Of a stretch of DNA of 64,000 nucleotides, positions 50,276 through 59,467 are shown one piece after another (position 1 is the first letter of the stretch; each line of letters opens with the position of its first letter). The stretch covers positions 28,720 to 92,719 of the forward strand of contig SVGC01000001.1 in NCBI GenBank assembly GCA_015056495.1, read 5' to 3'. Below the pieces are notes generated by a model that was not told the DNA's origin, did not search any database, and saw only the letters and a list, made by a program, of their open reading frames with translations. This stretch comes from Butyrivibrio sp. (lineage in GTDB: Bacteria > Bacillota > Clostridia > Lachnospirales > Lachnospiraceae). The translations under genes and the position numbers were made by a program.

Positions 50276-51856
50276 ATGATAAATTGGAATAACTTTGATA
50301 CACTCAGCAGTGTTAGCACACTTGAAAAAGCTGAAAAAGTTGACCTTGTAAAGGTTATGAGCGGCGAATCAGGTGCAGAGAGAGTAAAGAAATATTCAGT
50401 ACCTATGGCTGGAAATCTTACTTACAACTACGCTGCCAAGGAAGTAGATGACACAATTCTTGAAGGCTTGAAAAAGCTTGCAGAAGAGGCTCAGCTTACT
50501 GAGAAATATGAAGCTCTTTACAATGGAGAAGTTATTAATACAGGTGAGAAGCGTATGGTTCTTCACCAGCTTACAAGAGGTCAGCTTGGAGAAAAGGTAG
50601 AAGCTGATGGCGTTGATAAGCGTGAGTTCTACAAGAAAGAGCAGCAGAGAATTGCTGATTTTGCTAATAAAGTTCATTCCGGTGAGATTGCAAATGCTAA
50701 GGGTGAGAAGTTCACAACTGTAGTTCAGATCGGTATCGGCGGATCTGACCTTGGTCCTCGTGCTATGTATCTTGCACTTGAGAACTGGGCAAAGAAGAAC
50801 GGCACATTCAAGATGGAAGCTAAATTCATCTCTAATGTAGATCCTGATGATGCTTCAGCTGTATTAAACAGTGTTGATGTTGCTCACTCTATTTTTATCC
50901 TTGTTTCAAAATCAGGTACAACACTTGAGACACTTACAAACCAGTCATTTGTAATGGATGCTTTAAAGAAGGCTGGACTTGATCCTGCTAAGCACATGAT
51001 CGCTGTTACTTCAGAGACATCACCACTTGCACACAGTGATGATTTCATTGAAGCTTTCTATATGGATGATTACATCGGCGGACGTTATTCATCAACATCA
51101 GGTGTAGGTGGAGCAGTTCTTTCACTTGCATTTGGTCCAGAAGTATTTGCTCAGTTCCTTGATGGCGCTGCAGCAGAAGACAAGCTTGCTACAAACAAGG
51201 ATCTCCTTAAGAACCCAGCAATGCTTGACGCACTTATCGGTGTATATGAGCGTAACGTACTTGGATATCCAAGCACAGCAATACTTCCATATTCACAGGC
51301 ACTTAGCCGTTTCCCTGCTCACCTGCAGCAGCTTGATATGGAATCAAATGGTAAGAGTGTTAACCGTTTTGGCGAGCCTATAAATTATGTTACAGGTCCT
51401 GTTATCTTTGGCGAACCAGGTACAAACGGACAGCATTCATTCTATCAGCTTCTTCACCAGGGAACTGATATTGTACCTCTTCAGTTTATTGGATTTAAAA
51501 ACAGCCAGCTTCACAATGATGTTACAATCGAGAACAGCACAAGCCAGCAGAAGCTCTGCGCTAACGTTGCTGCCCAGATTGTTGCATTTGCTTGCGGTAA
51601 GGCTGATGATAACAAGAACAAGAACTTCGAAGGTGGTCGTCCATCAAGCATCATCATTGGTGAGGAGCTTACACCTGCAGCACTTGGTGCTCTTCTTGCT
51701 CACTTTGAAAACAAGGTTATGTTCCAGGGCTTTGTATGGAATATCAACAGCTTTGACCAGGAAGGCGTTCAGCTTGGTAAAGTTCTTGCAAAGAAAGTAC
51801 TTGCTCACGAAACAGAGGGTGCTCTTGCAGTATACAGCCAGCTGCTGAATATCTGA
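50276..51856 (+). CDS. pgi: Glucose-6-phosphate isomerase
   Basis: A 526-residue enzyme that interconverts glucose 6-phosphate and fructose 6-phosphate in glycolysis. The SIS-type sugar-phosphate fold is shown by IGIGGSDLGPRAMY near residue 155, FILVSKSGTTLETLTN near 205, GGRYSSTSGVGGAVLS near 265, and the C-terminal QLHNDVTIENSTSQQK and GFVWNINSFDQEGVQLGK near 500. The length fits the group of larger bacterial enzymes. RBS TAGGAGG. The codon pattern is strongly biased, consistent with high expression. Confidence 0.96.
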   Translation: MINWNNFDTLSSVSTLEKAEKVDLVKVMSGESGAERVKKYSVPMAGNLTYNYAAKEVDDTILEGLKKLAEEAQLTEKYEALYNGEVINTGEKRMVLHQLTRGQLGEKVEADGVDKREFYKKEQQRIADFANKVHSGEIANAKGEKFTTVVQIGIGGSDLGPRAMYLALENWAKKNGTFKMEAKFISNVDPDDASAVLNSVDVAHSIFILVSKSGTTLETLTNQSFVMDALKKAGLDPAKHMIAVTSETSPLAHSDDFIEAFYMDDYIGGRYSSTSGVGGAVLSLAFGPEVFAQFLDGAAAEDKLATNKDLLKNPAMLDALIGVYERNVLGYPSTAILPYSQALSRFPAHLQQLDMESNGKSVNRFGEPINYVTGPVIFGEPGTNGQHSFYQLLHQGTDIVPLQFIGFKNSQLHNDVTIENSTSQQKLCANVAAQIVAFACGKADDNKNKNFEGGRPSSIIIGEELTPAALGALLAHFENKVMFQGFVWNINSFDQEGVQLGKVLAKKVLAHETEGALAVYSQLLNI

Positions 51857-51925
51857 TCTAGTGCTGAAATTGGCTTGAAGTAGTGAGTGTTCACTACTTT
51901 GGCTAGTGTGACATATTGATATATA

Positions 51926-52071
51926 GTTACTGTTAAGAGGTAGCAGGAAGCGCTACGCCGCTGACTGCGTAAGAAAATGATTCAGGGGTGAGCGCATTCC
52001 TCGCCGAAGGCGATTTGGAATGAATGCGCGAATTTGTTACTGGAGCGAGCTGTTAGCGAGTGAACAGTAAC
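51926..52071 (+). mobile_element. 146-bp MITE, copy 2
   Basis: The inverted-orientation twin of 7692-7837, with two visible differences. Terminal repeats are GTTACTGTT/AACAGTAAC, and a perfect 8-bp direct repeat GATATATA (51918-51925 and 52072-52079) flanks it. Internal parts are the linker CGTAAGAAAATGATTC (51968-51983) and an outer GCGCATTCC/GGAATGAATGCGC stem with inner TCGCC-GAA-GGCGA. It lies between pgi and its likely terminator. Confidence 0.92.
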
Positions 52072-52091
52072 GATATATATTGATTCTATTG

Positions 52092-52126
52092 ATCCCAAGA
52101 GGTTGGATTTGACCTCTTGGGATTTT
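52092..52126 (+). terminator. Intrinsic terminator downstream of pgi and the MITE
   Basis: Perfect 12-bp arms ATCCCAAGAGGT/ACCTCTTGGGAT with five T. It was probably the original pgi terminator, now displaced 236 bp from the stop by the MITE insertion. Confidence 0.85.
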
Positions 52127-52298
52127 TGATGTATATTATTTGCTAATCTTAAAAAATATATTATCTATCTAACATTCGAAGATGCAGTGAGATTTTTAGT
52201 CTGTTTGCTGCTTTTTTCCAAGAGAACTGATTATAAGATGTCGAGGAATTATATATTAAGGAATGAAAATTAGAGGTGATAAGTAAAACGTAGCGAAA

Positions 52299-52730
52299 AA
52301 CCTGTTGGAAAATTAAAAGTTTCAAAAAGCAATAGGTAAAAACAGAGCATACAACCTTTTGGAAAAGCGAAAACCGCAAAAAACAATAGGTAAAAACAGA
52401 GCATACAACCTTTTGAAAAAGCGAAAACCACAAAAAACAATAGGTAAAAACAAAGCACACAACCTTTTGGAAAAGCGAAAACCGCAAAAAACAATAGGTA
52501 AAAACAAAGCATACAACCTTTTGGAAAAGCGAAAACCGCAAAAAACAATAGGTAAAAACAGAGCATACAACCTTTTGAAAAAGCGAAAACCACAAAAAAC
52601 AATAGGTAAAAACAAAGCACACAACCTTTTGGAAAAGCGAAAATTGCAAAAAACAATAGGAAAAAGCTCTAAAAAATATCTGTTGGAAAAGAGAAAAGTT
52701 ATAAAAGCAACAGGAATATAGCTTACCAGA
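52299..52730. repeat. 54-bp repeat array 3, eight units
   Basis: Units start at 52299, 52353, 52407, 52461, 52515, 52569, 52623 and 52677, an exact 54-bp period. The unit is AACCTTTTGGAAAAGCG, then AAAACCGCAAAAAA, CAATAGGT and a TAAAAACAGAGCATAC-type linker. ACCTTTTG and CAATAGGT form a one-mismatch inverted pair, whereas the first unit has ACCTGTTG. AACC and AATAGG lie 32 bp apart, exactly as in array 1 at 7298. A basic 18-residue repeat frame is open through it on the plus strand, and other frames on the minus strand. I judge these accidental. Confidence 0.92.
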
Positions 52731-52868
52731 CTTAATGAATGAATTATTTGTATAAGTGATCCTTTGAGAATGGAGTCGGATAAAGCTATGGAAATAGCAT
52801 TAGACTCACAAATTCAAACAGAATGTTAGAAAACTTAAAGCTAAAAGGAGAAAGGAAATTTAAAAGTA

Positions 52869-53669
52869 ATGGATGGCTTAAAAGAAATGATGTTGAAAGA
52901 AGAGAAAAGACTACAGAAAATACAAAGAACTCTTGAAGAAAGACTAATAGATGTTCCAGAAGGTACTCTGAGGATATTTGAATCGAAAAATCAAATCCAG
53001 TATATTCATTGCACTCAGAATGCCAATGAATCCGGTAACAAATTATCCTACATCAAAAAGGCAGATCGTAACATGGCGAACCAGTTAGCACAAAAGTCAT
53101 ATGATCAAAAAGTTCAGAAAATCGTTTCCAGAAGGTTAAAACAATTTGATAGGCTTGTTGAAGAATATGAGGATAATGAAATTGATAATATATTCGAGAG
53201 GATGCATCCAAATAGACAAAGGCTTGTTGAGCCTGTCGAAAAGATGTGGGATCAAAAGGTTTTAGAATGGAAGAATGTGCCCTATATTGGGAAAGAATTT
53301 GAGAATGGTATTCCTGAGATTTATACCAAAAAAGGAGAAAGGGTTCGTTCTAAATCAGAAAAAATACTTGCTGATACTTTTTGTGATCTTGGGATTGAAT
53401 ACAAATATGAATGTCCCATTAAACTTAATGGATATGGGATTGTATATCCTGATTTCACAATACTAAGAAAAAGAGATGGAGAAGAAGTATATTGGGAACA
53501 TGATGGAAGAATGGATGATCCTAAATATGCTGAAAAAGCTATCAGAAAGATAAACAATTATATATCAAATGGATTGTTTCCAGGAGATAGACTTATTGTA
53601 TCTTTTGAATCATCAGGAGTAGTAATAAGAGATAGTGTGATAAAAATGATGATAGATAAATATCTATAA
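52869..53669 (+). CDS. Putative PD-(D/E)xK nuclease-fold protein
   Basis: A 266-residue protein with a helical, charged N-terminal half (EEKRLQKIQRTLEERLIDVPEG; coiled-coil potential) and a C-terminal domain with the pattern of restriction-endonuclease-like folds: RVRSKSEKILADTFCDLGIEYKYECPI, then Asp195 in YPDFTIL and Glu210 in VYWEHDGRMDD, then a helix and strand GDRLIVSFESSG. A Glu-Asp-ExH arrangement is common to small nucleases in Firmicutes, though catalysis is unproven. Ribosome-binding site is distant (AAGGAG, 18 bp). It sits alone, 138 bp after 54-bp array 3, and its base composition is more AT-rich than its neighbours, suggesting transfer. Confidence 0.65.
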   Translation: MDGLKEMMLKEEKRLQKIQRTLEERLIDVPEGTLRIFESKNQIQYIHCTQNANESGNKLSYIKKADRNMANQLAQKSYDQKVQKIVSRRLKQFDRLVEEYEDNEIDNIFERMHPNRQRLVEPVEKMWDQKVLEWKNVPYIGKEFENGIPEIYTKKGERVRSKSEKILADTFCDLGIEYKYECPIKLNGYGIVYPDFTILRKRDGEEVYWEHDGRMDDPKYAEKAIRKINNYISNGLFPGDRLIVSFESSGVVIRDSVIKMMIDKYL

Positions 53670-53962
53670 AAAACCTGTAAAGCAAGAATATTGATATGTC
53701 ATCATTTTTAACATTTGTCTGATAAAAAATGATTATACATAGCGCATATTACTTGCCTTACAGGCTTTGGATTTGTACTAAATCTTTTCTATGCTTTTTT
53801 AGGTCTTATCTCGGCATCAATAAAACTTTATTTCCAGATACCCGATAGTACCAAATTATGTTTATGGTTACAAATTGGAATGATGCAGTTAAAAATATTT
53901 TTTGACATCATATAATGCACAAAATATATCCCATGACTTTCGTCATTATCGCATTTATGTCA
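53670..53962. other. Intergenic region between convergent genes
   Basis: A 293-bp AT-rich gap without a gene. The only structure noticed is a long-range inverted pair AACCTGTAA...CTTGCCTTACAGG (about 53670-53765), too weak to name. Confidence 0.4.
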
Positions 53963-56308
53963 TTAGAATATATTAAAAAATACTGCTCCAGGGATTACGT
54001 TGTTATAGCATGAGTTGATGATTGAATCCTTGGTGCTCTCTACAGTGGAGCGGATGCTTGACTGAGTGGATGAACTTGGTGTTGTGACTGAAGATCCGCT
54101 TGGCAGTTTATCTGAGCTTGAACCGCTGAAACCGTAGATATTGCTAAATGTCTTTAAGGTCATTGAGCTGAGATAATAGTTATATCCATTATCGTAGCTT
54201 ACGCAGTTGGACATGTAGGCTGTAACTGAACTGTTATTGTTGTCAAAGCCTTTTTTGTCATGGTCAAACGCAAGACAATAGCTCATTGTACGTACGCAGG
54301 AGCTTGATGAATATGCACTTCCCAGCTTAAATCCATTAGGATTGCCGTCGTAGTTGGAGCCTGTCCAGGAAGAAATGGAGAGTGTTCCTGAGCTGGTTGC
54401 AATGAAGCTGGATGTTGGAAGTGAGAATGTGCCCTTTGCGTAATTGGTTGCAAAAGAAGAATCTTTGGCAGTAATGAGCTGTACAAGGAGCAGGTTGGTA
54501 TCCAGAGCATCTCCATTATCAAAATCATATTTTCCTGTAAATACGTCCGGATTACCATTATTCCAGCATGCACACCAGGTATAAGTAAGATCTGGTGTCA
54601 GATCACCTGATTTATCATAGGAATCCCAACCATCATCTGAATTATCCCAAGCATAACAGCAATAGAATGTATTTCCAGAACCTGCACCGAGTTTTGGAGC
54701 AAATCCGTCTGCGTTGCCGCCGATTGTGTATACGTCACAGTTTCTGTAGCTGCATACATACTCGATAGTATTGCTATATGCTCCGCCTGTGATCTGGAGT
54801 CCAGCATCATTGTTGTATCTTGTGATGACATTAGATACAGTGTTGTTTCCTGCAGAAGAGCCTTTGATCTGGATTCCATTGTCAGGAGCTTTCTGTATGA
54901 TCAGATTCTTGATTGTATAATAGCTGCCTGTGATACGGATTCCGACTGCGCTATCAGAGGTTGACTTTCCGATGTAACTGCTAAGGAATGATGAAAAATC
55001 AAGGACAGGATATGTACCGTCGCTGTTCTGAACTCCTACGATATTTACTTTTGCATTTGAAGTAGAAAGAGCAATCTGGCCGCTGCAGGAGATTGTTGAT
55101 CCTGAAACATAAACTGTACCGCCGCCAGCTGCTTCTGCACTGTCGATAGCACTTACGAGGTCTGAATAATTAGTAACAACAGTGCCATTGGAAGTATCTG
55201 TAGTTGTGCCAGATGAACTGCCTGAAGTGCTTCCTGATGAACTTGATGAGCTGCCGGAAGAACTGCCAGATGAACTGCTATTGGATGTTGCTTCAAACTT
55301 GAACTGCTGGCATGCAAGTCCGTTGTATGTCCATGTGCTGATATTGCCGCCGCTCTCTGTGGACCATCCGTATACGTCAACTGCCTGTGTGTTGCCGCTT
55401 ACCACAGTCTGAAGACAGTATGCACCATCTGTATCGCTGGCTACTACTGTAAACTGCTGAGCTGTTGTTCCATTGTAGCCGCAGATATCAATATTTGTAC
55501 CATCTGTGTTTCCGCCGTAGTATACATCCAGCATTCTACCGCCGCTCATACCATTAGTAAGAGTGATCACGTTATTGCCAAGGTTTGTAACATACCATTT
55601 CTGGCTACTGTCCCCTAAGCCAGTTTCCTGATCCACATTGGCAAAATCGCTGTCGTTATCACTGGCAACGTCAAGATACATCTGACTGTTGATGTTTTTG
55701 ATATAGTACCATCCATCAGCGATAAGATTTGATGAAGAAGTACTGCTTGATGAGCCGTTTGAATCAACCTGGATCTTGTAGATGTTGATACCACTGTTTG
55801 AAGAGTACAGATAAACATAGCCTGAGCTTCCGGAGTAGTTGTAGCTCTCTGTAGAAGCACTTGTTCCGGCAGTCAGAGTTGTTAACTGATTGCCTGATCC
55901 ATCAGCAATGACAAGATTTCTTGATGATGAACCTGAACTCTTAAGTGTTACCTTGATCGTGTCAGTTCCAGATACAGGAACCTTTACAGCTCTGTAGGAT
56001 GTTGATCCGCTACCTCCGAGCGCCAGACAATAAGTGTATTCTGTGCCATTTACTGTCTGAGAATCTGCTTTTACACTCATAGTTTTCTCACTGGTAGCAA
56101 TAAGTGTCAGGTTATCAACTGTAATGGTTGATGAAATTGTACCTAGATCTTTAAAACTTGAATTTTTGAAGTTCCACGAAGTACTTGTGGAAGCTAAGGC
56201 AATAGAACTGCCAAAGTTAGAACTGAAGAATGTTACAAGTAAAACGGCAAATGAAAGCACGAATGCTGACACAGCCCTGAAGCCCCCTCGTTTGAGCTTT
56301 TTAAACAT
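53963..56308 (-). CDS. Secreted PL9-family pectate lyase with carbohydrate-binding domains
   Basis: A 781-residue exported protein. After a signal peptide (FVLSFAVLLVTFFSSNFGSSIALA) there is a beta-sandwich (45-185), a ricin-type/CBM13-like trefoil (about 195-345 with repeated QxW: SQKWYV, AQQFTVV, CQQFKFE), a Ser/Gly linker, and a parallel beta-helix (380-740) with PL9 hallmarks APDNGIQIKGSSAGNNT, NADGFAPKLGAGSGNTF (Lys539) and NSDDGWDSYD, whose Asp residues fit calcium binding. It should cleave pectate by beta-elimination. Start follows GGGAGG. The xylanase and surface binding proteins in this window fit the same plant-wall lifestyle. Confidence 0.9.
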   Translation of the reverse strand: MFKKLKRGGFRAVSAFVLSFAVLLVTFFSSNFGSSIALASTSTSWNFKNSSFKDLGTISSTITVDNLTLIATSEKTMSVKADSQTVNGTEYTYCLALGGSGSTSYRAVKVPVSGTDTIKVTLKSSGSSSRNLVIADGSGNQLTTLTAGTSASTESYNYSGSSGYVYLYSSNSGINIYKIQVDSNGSSSSTSSSNLIADGWYYIKNINSQMYLDVASDNDSDFANVDQETGLGDSSQKWYVTNLGNNVITLTNGMSGGRMLDVYYGGNTDGTNIDICGYNGTTAQQFTVVASDTDGAYCLQTVVSGNTQAVDVYGWSTESGGNISTWTYNGLACQQFKFEATSNSSSSGSSSGSSSSSSGSTSGSSSGTTTDTSNGTVVTNYSDLVSAIDSAEAAGGGTVYVSGSTISCSGQIALSTSNAKVNIVGVQNSDGTYPVLDFSSFLSSYIGKSTSDSAVGIRITGSYYTIKNLIIQKAPDNGIQIKGSSAGNNTVSNVITRYNNDAGLQITGGAYSNTIEYVCSYRNCDVYTIGGNADGFAPKLGAGSGNTFYCCYAWDNSDDGWDSYDKSGDLTPDLTYTWCACWNNGNPDVFTGKYDFDNGDALDTNLLLVQLITAKDSSFATNYAKGTFSLPTSSFIATSSGTLSISSWTGSNYDGNPNGFKLGSAYSSSSCVRTMSYCLAFDHDKKGFDNNNSSVTAYMSNCVSYDNGYNYYLSSMTLKTFSNIYGFSGSSSDKLPSGSSVTTPSSSTQSSIRSTVESTKDSIINSCYNNVIPGAVFFNIF

Positions 56309-56616
56309 GTGTATCCTCCCGTATTAAGATTTAGTACGGTTTTCATTTTAGCAAAAGCTTCAAATTGAAATCTATAGTCGAAATTGTAGAAATGAGATGA
56401 GTCGAATTGTAGATATTACCTAGTTGTGGTGCACTCGTTAGCAACTCGCGCCAAAAGCTTATTAACGAGCAATTCTTTCTACATAGCTTTTCATACTAAT
56501 AAAAATAAAACTATGATATACTTCATTTGACTAATTATTCGATGCTTTCTTATTCATGGATATAAGTGATGAAAAAATGAAAAGCAGTTAATTTGATTGA
56601 TTTTTAAGAGGACGAT
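56309..56616. promoter_or_regulatory. Divergent region between pectate lyase and phosphoesterase genes
   Basis: An AT-rich 308-bp gap that must hold promoters for both divergent genes. A near-palindrome TTCAAATTGAA (about 56369) and an AAGCTT-containing stretch with GTTAGCAACTCGCGCC (about 56438) are the only patterns noted; the latter loosely resembles one MITE end. No gene seen. Confidence 0.35.
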
Positions 56617-57315
56617 ATGGCGTTATATGCAATTGGAGACCTGCATCTGGCTTTCGAGTGCGACAAGACCATGGATATCTATGGCGGAGTGTGGGTCAAA
56701 CATGAAAAAAAGATAGAGAAATACTGGAACAAGGTTGTTACAGAAGATGATACAGTGGTGGTCGTTGGAGACCACAGCTGGGGCAGAAAATTAAAATACT
56801 GCAGACAGGATCTTGAATTTATCTGCGATCTTCCGGGCAAAAAGGTCATGATCAGAGGAAACCATGATATGTTCTGGGATGCAAAAAAGACGGATAAATT
56901 AAATGAAGAATACAAGGACAGACTCTTTTTTCTCCAGAATAATTACTATCCTTACGGAGAGTATGCACTGGTGGGAACAAAGGGCTACGTCTATGAAGGC
57001 AAGGATACCAGAGAGCACTGCGAGATGATAATTGAACGTGAGTGCAAGAGGCTTCGTGCTTCCTTTGAGGCAGCAGAGGCTGATGGATACAAGAAGTTTA
57101 TCATGTTCCTGCATTATCCACCTACAGAGATTGGCAAAAAAGAGAGCCGATTTACCATGATCGCGAAAGCATACGGCGTCACGCAGATAGTATATGCACA
57201 TTGCCACGGTGAAGAGCGTTTTCACGACAGCCTGCTGGGAAAAGTAGGCGGTATAAAATATAGCCTTGTTTCCGGGGATTATCTTGTGTTCAAACCTCAG
57301 AAGATACTGGATTGA
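56617..57315 (+). CDS. Metallophosphoesterase
   Basis: A 232-residue calcineurin-type phosphoesterase. Metal motifs are present: YAIGDLHLAF (D-x-H), VVVVGDHSWG (GD-x-x-WG in place of GDxxDR), MIRGNHDMFW (GNHD) and FLHYPP with AHCHGE at the end. The subgroup resembles small cytoplasmic phosphohydrolases of unknown substrate. No signal peptide. RBS AAGAGGACG. Monocistronic, as far as can be seen. Confidence 0.88.
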   Translation: MALYAIGDLHLAFECDKTMDIYGGVWVKHEKKIEKYWNKVVTEDDTVVVVGDHSWGRKLKYCRQDLEFICDLPGKKVMIRGNHDMFWDAKKTDKLNEEYKDRLFFLQNNYYPYGEYALVGTKGYVYEGKDTREHCEMIIERECKRLRASFEAAEADGYKKFIMFLHYPPTEIGKKESRFTMIAKAYGVTQIVYAHCHGEERFHDSLLGKVGGIKYSLVSGDYLVFKPQKILD

Positions 57316-57484
57316 TGTGGATCATATATGTTTGTTGTTTGAAATGCAGTAATAGAACAAATTGATATTTTGTGGCAATCTATGTTTGTCCATATATAAC
57401 AAGCGTTTTCTTACTTTTTCTGTATTTTTTTATTAGAATTTATATGATACAATATACAGTGTTAGATTAGGGGAGAAGTATGAA

Positions 57485-58435
57485 ATGCAGGCAAATGAAG
57501 GGGAACAGACTGATAAAAAACATACTGACAGAGTGAATAGACTCCGGAAGCTCATTATAGCACTTCTTGTTTTCGTGGTTGCAGTTCCTATTTGCGTTAG
57601 TATCATACTTGCCATAGCTTACGACAGGATGCGTAGTGATCTGGACAATGCCTTATCTGATCTTGAATGGTATCACAACCATTATCAGGAACGGATACTG
57701 ACTGTCGATGAAGATACTACCATGGTTACTGAGCCTGAGATTGTTACTGAGGATACTCCACAGGTATCGGATAGAGAGCCTGGGCCGGAAGAGACATTTG
57801 TAGATGATGACATCAGGAGAGTATATCTTACCTTTGATGATGGTCCGAGTATCTACACCAATGAGATACTGGATATACTTGCACAGTACAATGTTAAGGC
57901 CACATTTTTTGTTGTAGGTAAAGAGGAAAGCGAATATCGCGAGGTCTATGACCGCATAGTTGATGAAGGACACACGATAGGCATGCATTCCTATAGCCAT
58001 AAATATGGTGAGATCTATAGTTCGCTTGATGATTTTCAAGTGGACATGCACAAATTACAAACATTTATTTATGAAAATACCGGAGTTTGGACCAATCTGT
58101 ACAGATTTCCGGGAGGTAGCTCTAATACTGTAAGTGATGTTGATATGGCTGTTTTGATAGATTATCTGAACAAGTCGGGCATTACATATTATGACTGGAA
58201 TGTGTCATGTGGAGATGCAGATACAGGAAAGACAGTGGATGAGATTGTTACAAATGTAGTAAGTGGTGTATCTAAGTATTCTAATTCTGTTGTGCTCATG
58301 CACGATGCACAGGATAAGCATACTACAGTGGAGGCACTTCCACAGATAATAGAGCAGATACAGCAGATGGATGCAACAGTGATAGTTCCGATAACGGAGG
58401 ATACGTTACCGGTTCAACATATCAAAAACAAATGA
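57485..58435 (+). CDS. Polysaccharide deacetylase (CE4 / NodB fold), membrane anchored
   Basis: A 316-residue protein with an N-terminal transmembrane helix (LIIALLVFVVAVPICVSIILAIAY), a short coiled segment and a Glu/Pro linker, then the NodB domain (from about residue 110). Catalytic features are Asp118/Asp119 in LTFDDGPS, the zinc motif TIGMHSYSHKYG (H-x3-H), RFPGGSS and VVLMHDAQDKHTTVEALP near the end. It probably removes acetyl groups from peptidoglycan or another wall glycan on the outer surface. RBS GGGGAG. The bactofilin gene follows 22 bp after its stop. Confidence 0.92.
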   Translation: MQANEGEQTDKKHTDRVNRLRKLIIALLVFVVAVPICVSIILAIAYDRMRSDLDNALSDLEWYHNHYQERILTVDEDTTMVTEPEIVTEDTPQVSDREPGPEETFVDDDIRRVYLTFDDGPSIYTNEILDILAQYNVKATFFVVGKEESEYREVYDRIVDEGHTIGMHSYSHKYGEIYSSLDDFQVDMHKLQTFIYENTGVWTNLYRFPGGSSNTVSDVDMAVLIDYLNKSGITYYDWNVSCGDADTGKTVDEIVTNVVSGVSKYSNSVVLMHDAQDKHTTVEALPQIIEQIQQMDATVIVPITEDTLPVQHIKNK

Positions 58436-58457
58436 GAAGTGATTGGAGGAAAAAGAG

Positions 58458-59447
58458 ATGGGATTTTTTTCGGAGCTAAAAAGCGACCTTTCTCAGGCTG
58501 TTAATACTTTGATGCCAGAGGAAGAGGCAGAGGGTGCTAAAGCTCACGAAGGTACTGAGGCAACTAATAAATCTGAAACTCCTGTTAACAAAGATGTTGA
58601 TTTAGGTAGTATGCTTGATCGCCTTGACGATATCAAGCTTGATGAAAATGTTGTTAATGCAGCACCTGAGGCAGAAGAGGCAGTAGTTGAAGAAGAGGTT
58701 AAAGACTCTGATAACGAACCTAATGTAGTCGAGCCTGAGGTTCAGGCAGCAGAAGAGGTTGTTGAGAAGCCTGCAACAGAGAACGTTGTAGAAGCAATGG
58801 ACAATCTTGAAACTGAACAAAAAGAAGAATCATACGAGGATGATGTTAAAGAGACTCTTAGTGCAATTGAAGCAATAGGCAAAGCCCATATTGAAGATAC
58901 CATTGCACAGGAAAATATAGAATTAGAATCTACAAATGATGGGGGAAATGATACTATGGATTTTGAGCAGATGACAGCAACAGATGAGACAGCAGTTATC
59001 ACTGAGGGAATGGTAATTACCGGCGATATGAAGACAACAGGATCTCTTGATCTTATTGGTAGAGTTACTGGTAATGTTGAAGCTCTTGGAAAATTAAATG
59101 TTACAGGTGAGATCGAAGGCGATTCTAAGGCTGCTGAGATCTATGCAGAGAATGCAAGGATCACAGGTGAAGTAAGAAGTAATGGTTCTGTTAAGATTGG
59201 ACAGAGCACAGTAATCGTTGGTAATATCTTTGCTACAAGCGCTGTTATTGCAGGTGCTGTAAAGGGTGATATCGATGTACACGGACCAGTTATCCTTGAT
59301 ACAACAGCTATCGTAATGGGTAACATCAAGTCTCAGTCAGTACAGATCAACAATGGTGCTGTTATCGAAGGTATGTGCTCACAGACATATGCTGAGGTTA
59401 ACCCGGCTGAGTTCTTTGAAGGACTTAAGAGCAGCAGAAACAGATAA
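58458..59447 (+). CDS. Bactofilin with long acidic N-terminal extension
   Basis: A 329-residue polymer-forming cytoskeletal protein. Residues 1-175 are disordered and very acidic (many Glu, Val, Asp; PEEEAEGAKAHEGTEA). The bactofilin beta-helix spans about 180-300 with hexapeptide-like repeats (ITGDMKTTGSLDLIGRVTGNVEALGKLNVTG; ARITGEVRSNGSVKIGQ; VIAGAVKGDIDVHG). Such proteins scaffold wall enzymes. Adjacent to a probable wall deacetylase in the same direction, so joint action on cell shape is plausible. ATG after GGAGG; an earlier TTG overlaps the ribosome-binding site. Confidence 0.9.
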   Translation: MGFFSELKSDLSQAVNTLMPEEEAEGAKAHEGTEATNKSETPVNKDVDLGSMLDRLDDIKLDENVVNAAPEAEEAVVEEEVKDSDNEPNVVEPEVQAAEEVVEKPATENVVEAMDNLETEQKEESYEDDVKETLSAIEAIGKAHIEDTIAQENIELESTNDGGNDTMDFEQMTATDETAVITEGMVITGDMKTTGSLDLIGRVTGNVEALGKLNVTGEIEGDSKAAEIYAENARITGEVRSNGSVKIGQSTVIVGNIFATSAVIAGAVKGDIDVHGPVILDTTAIVMGNIKSQSVQINNGAVIEGMCSQTYAEVNPAEFFEGLKSSRNR

Positions 59448-59467
59448 TATTCTTGTGACTATACATG

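Noticed and set aside
52359..52721. Basic repeat protein (KRKPQKTIGKN units)
   Set aside because: Same reason: the 54-bp unit keeps frames open on both strands, there is no ribosome-binding site, and the equivalent array at 7298 is closed in all frames.
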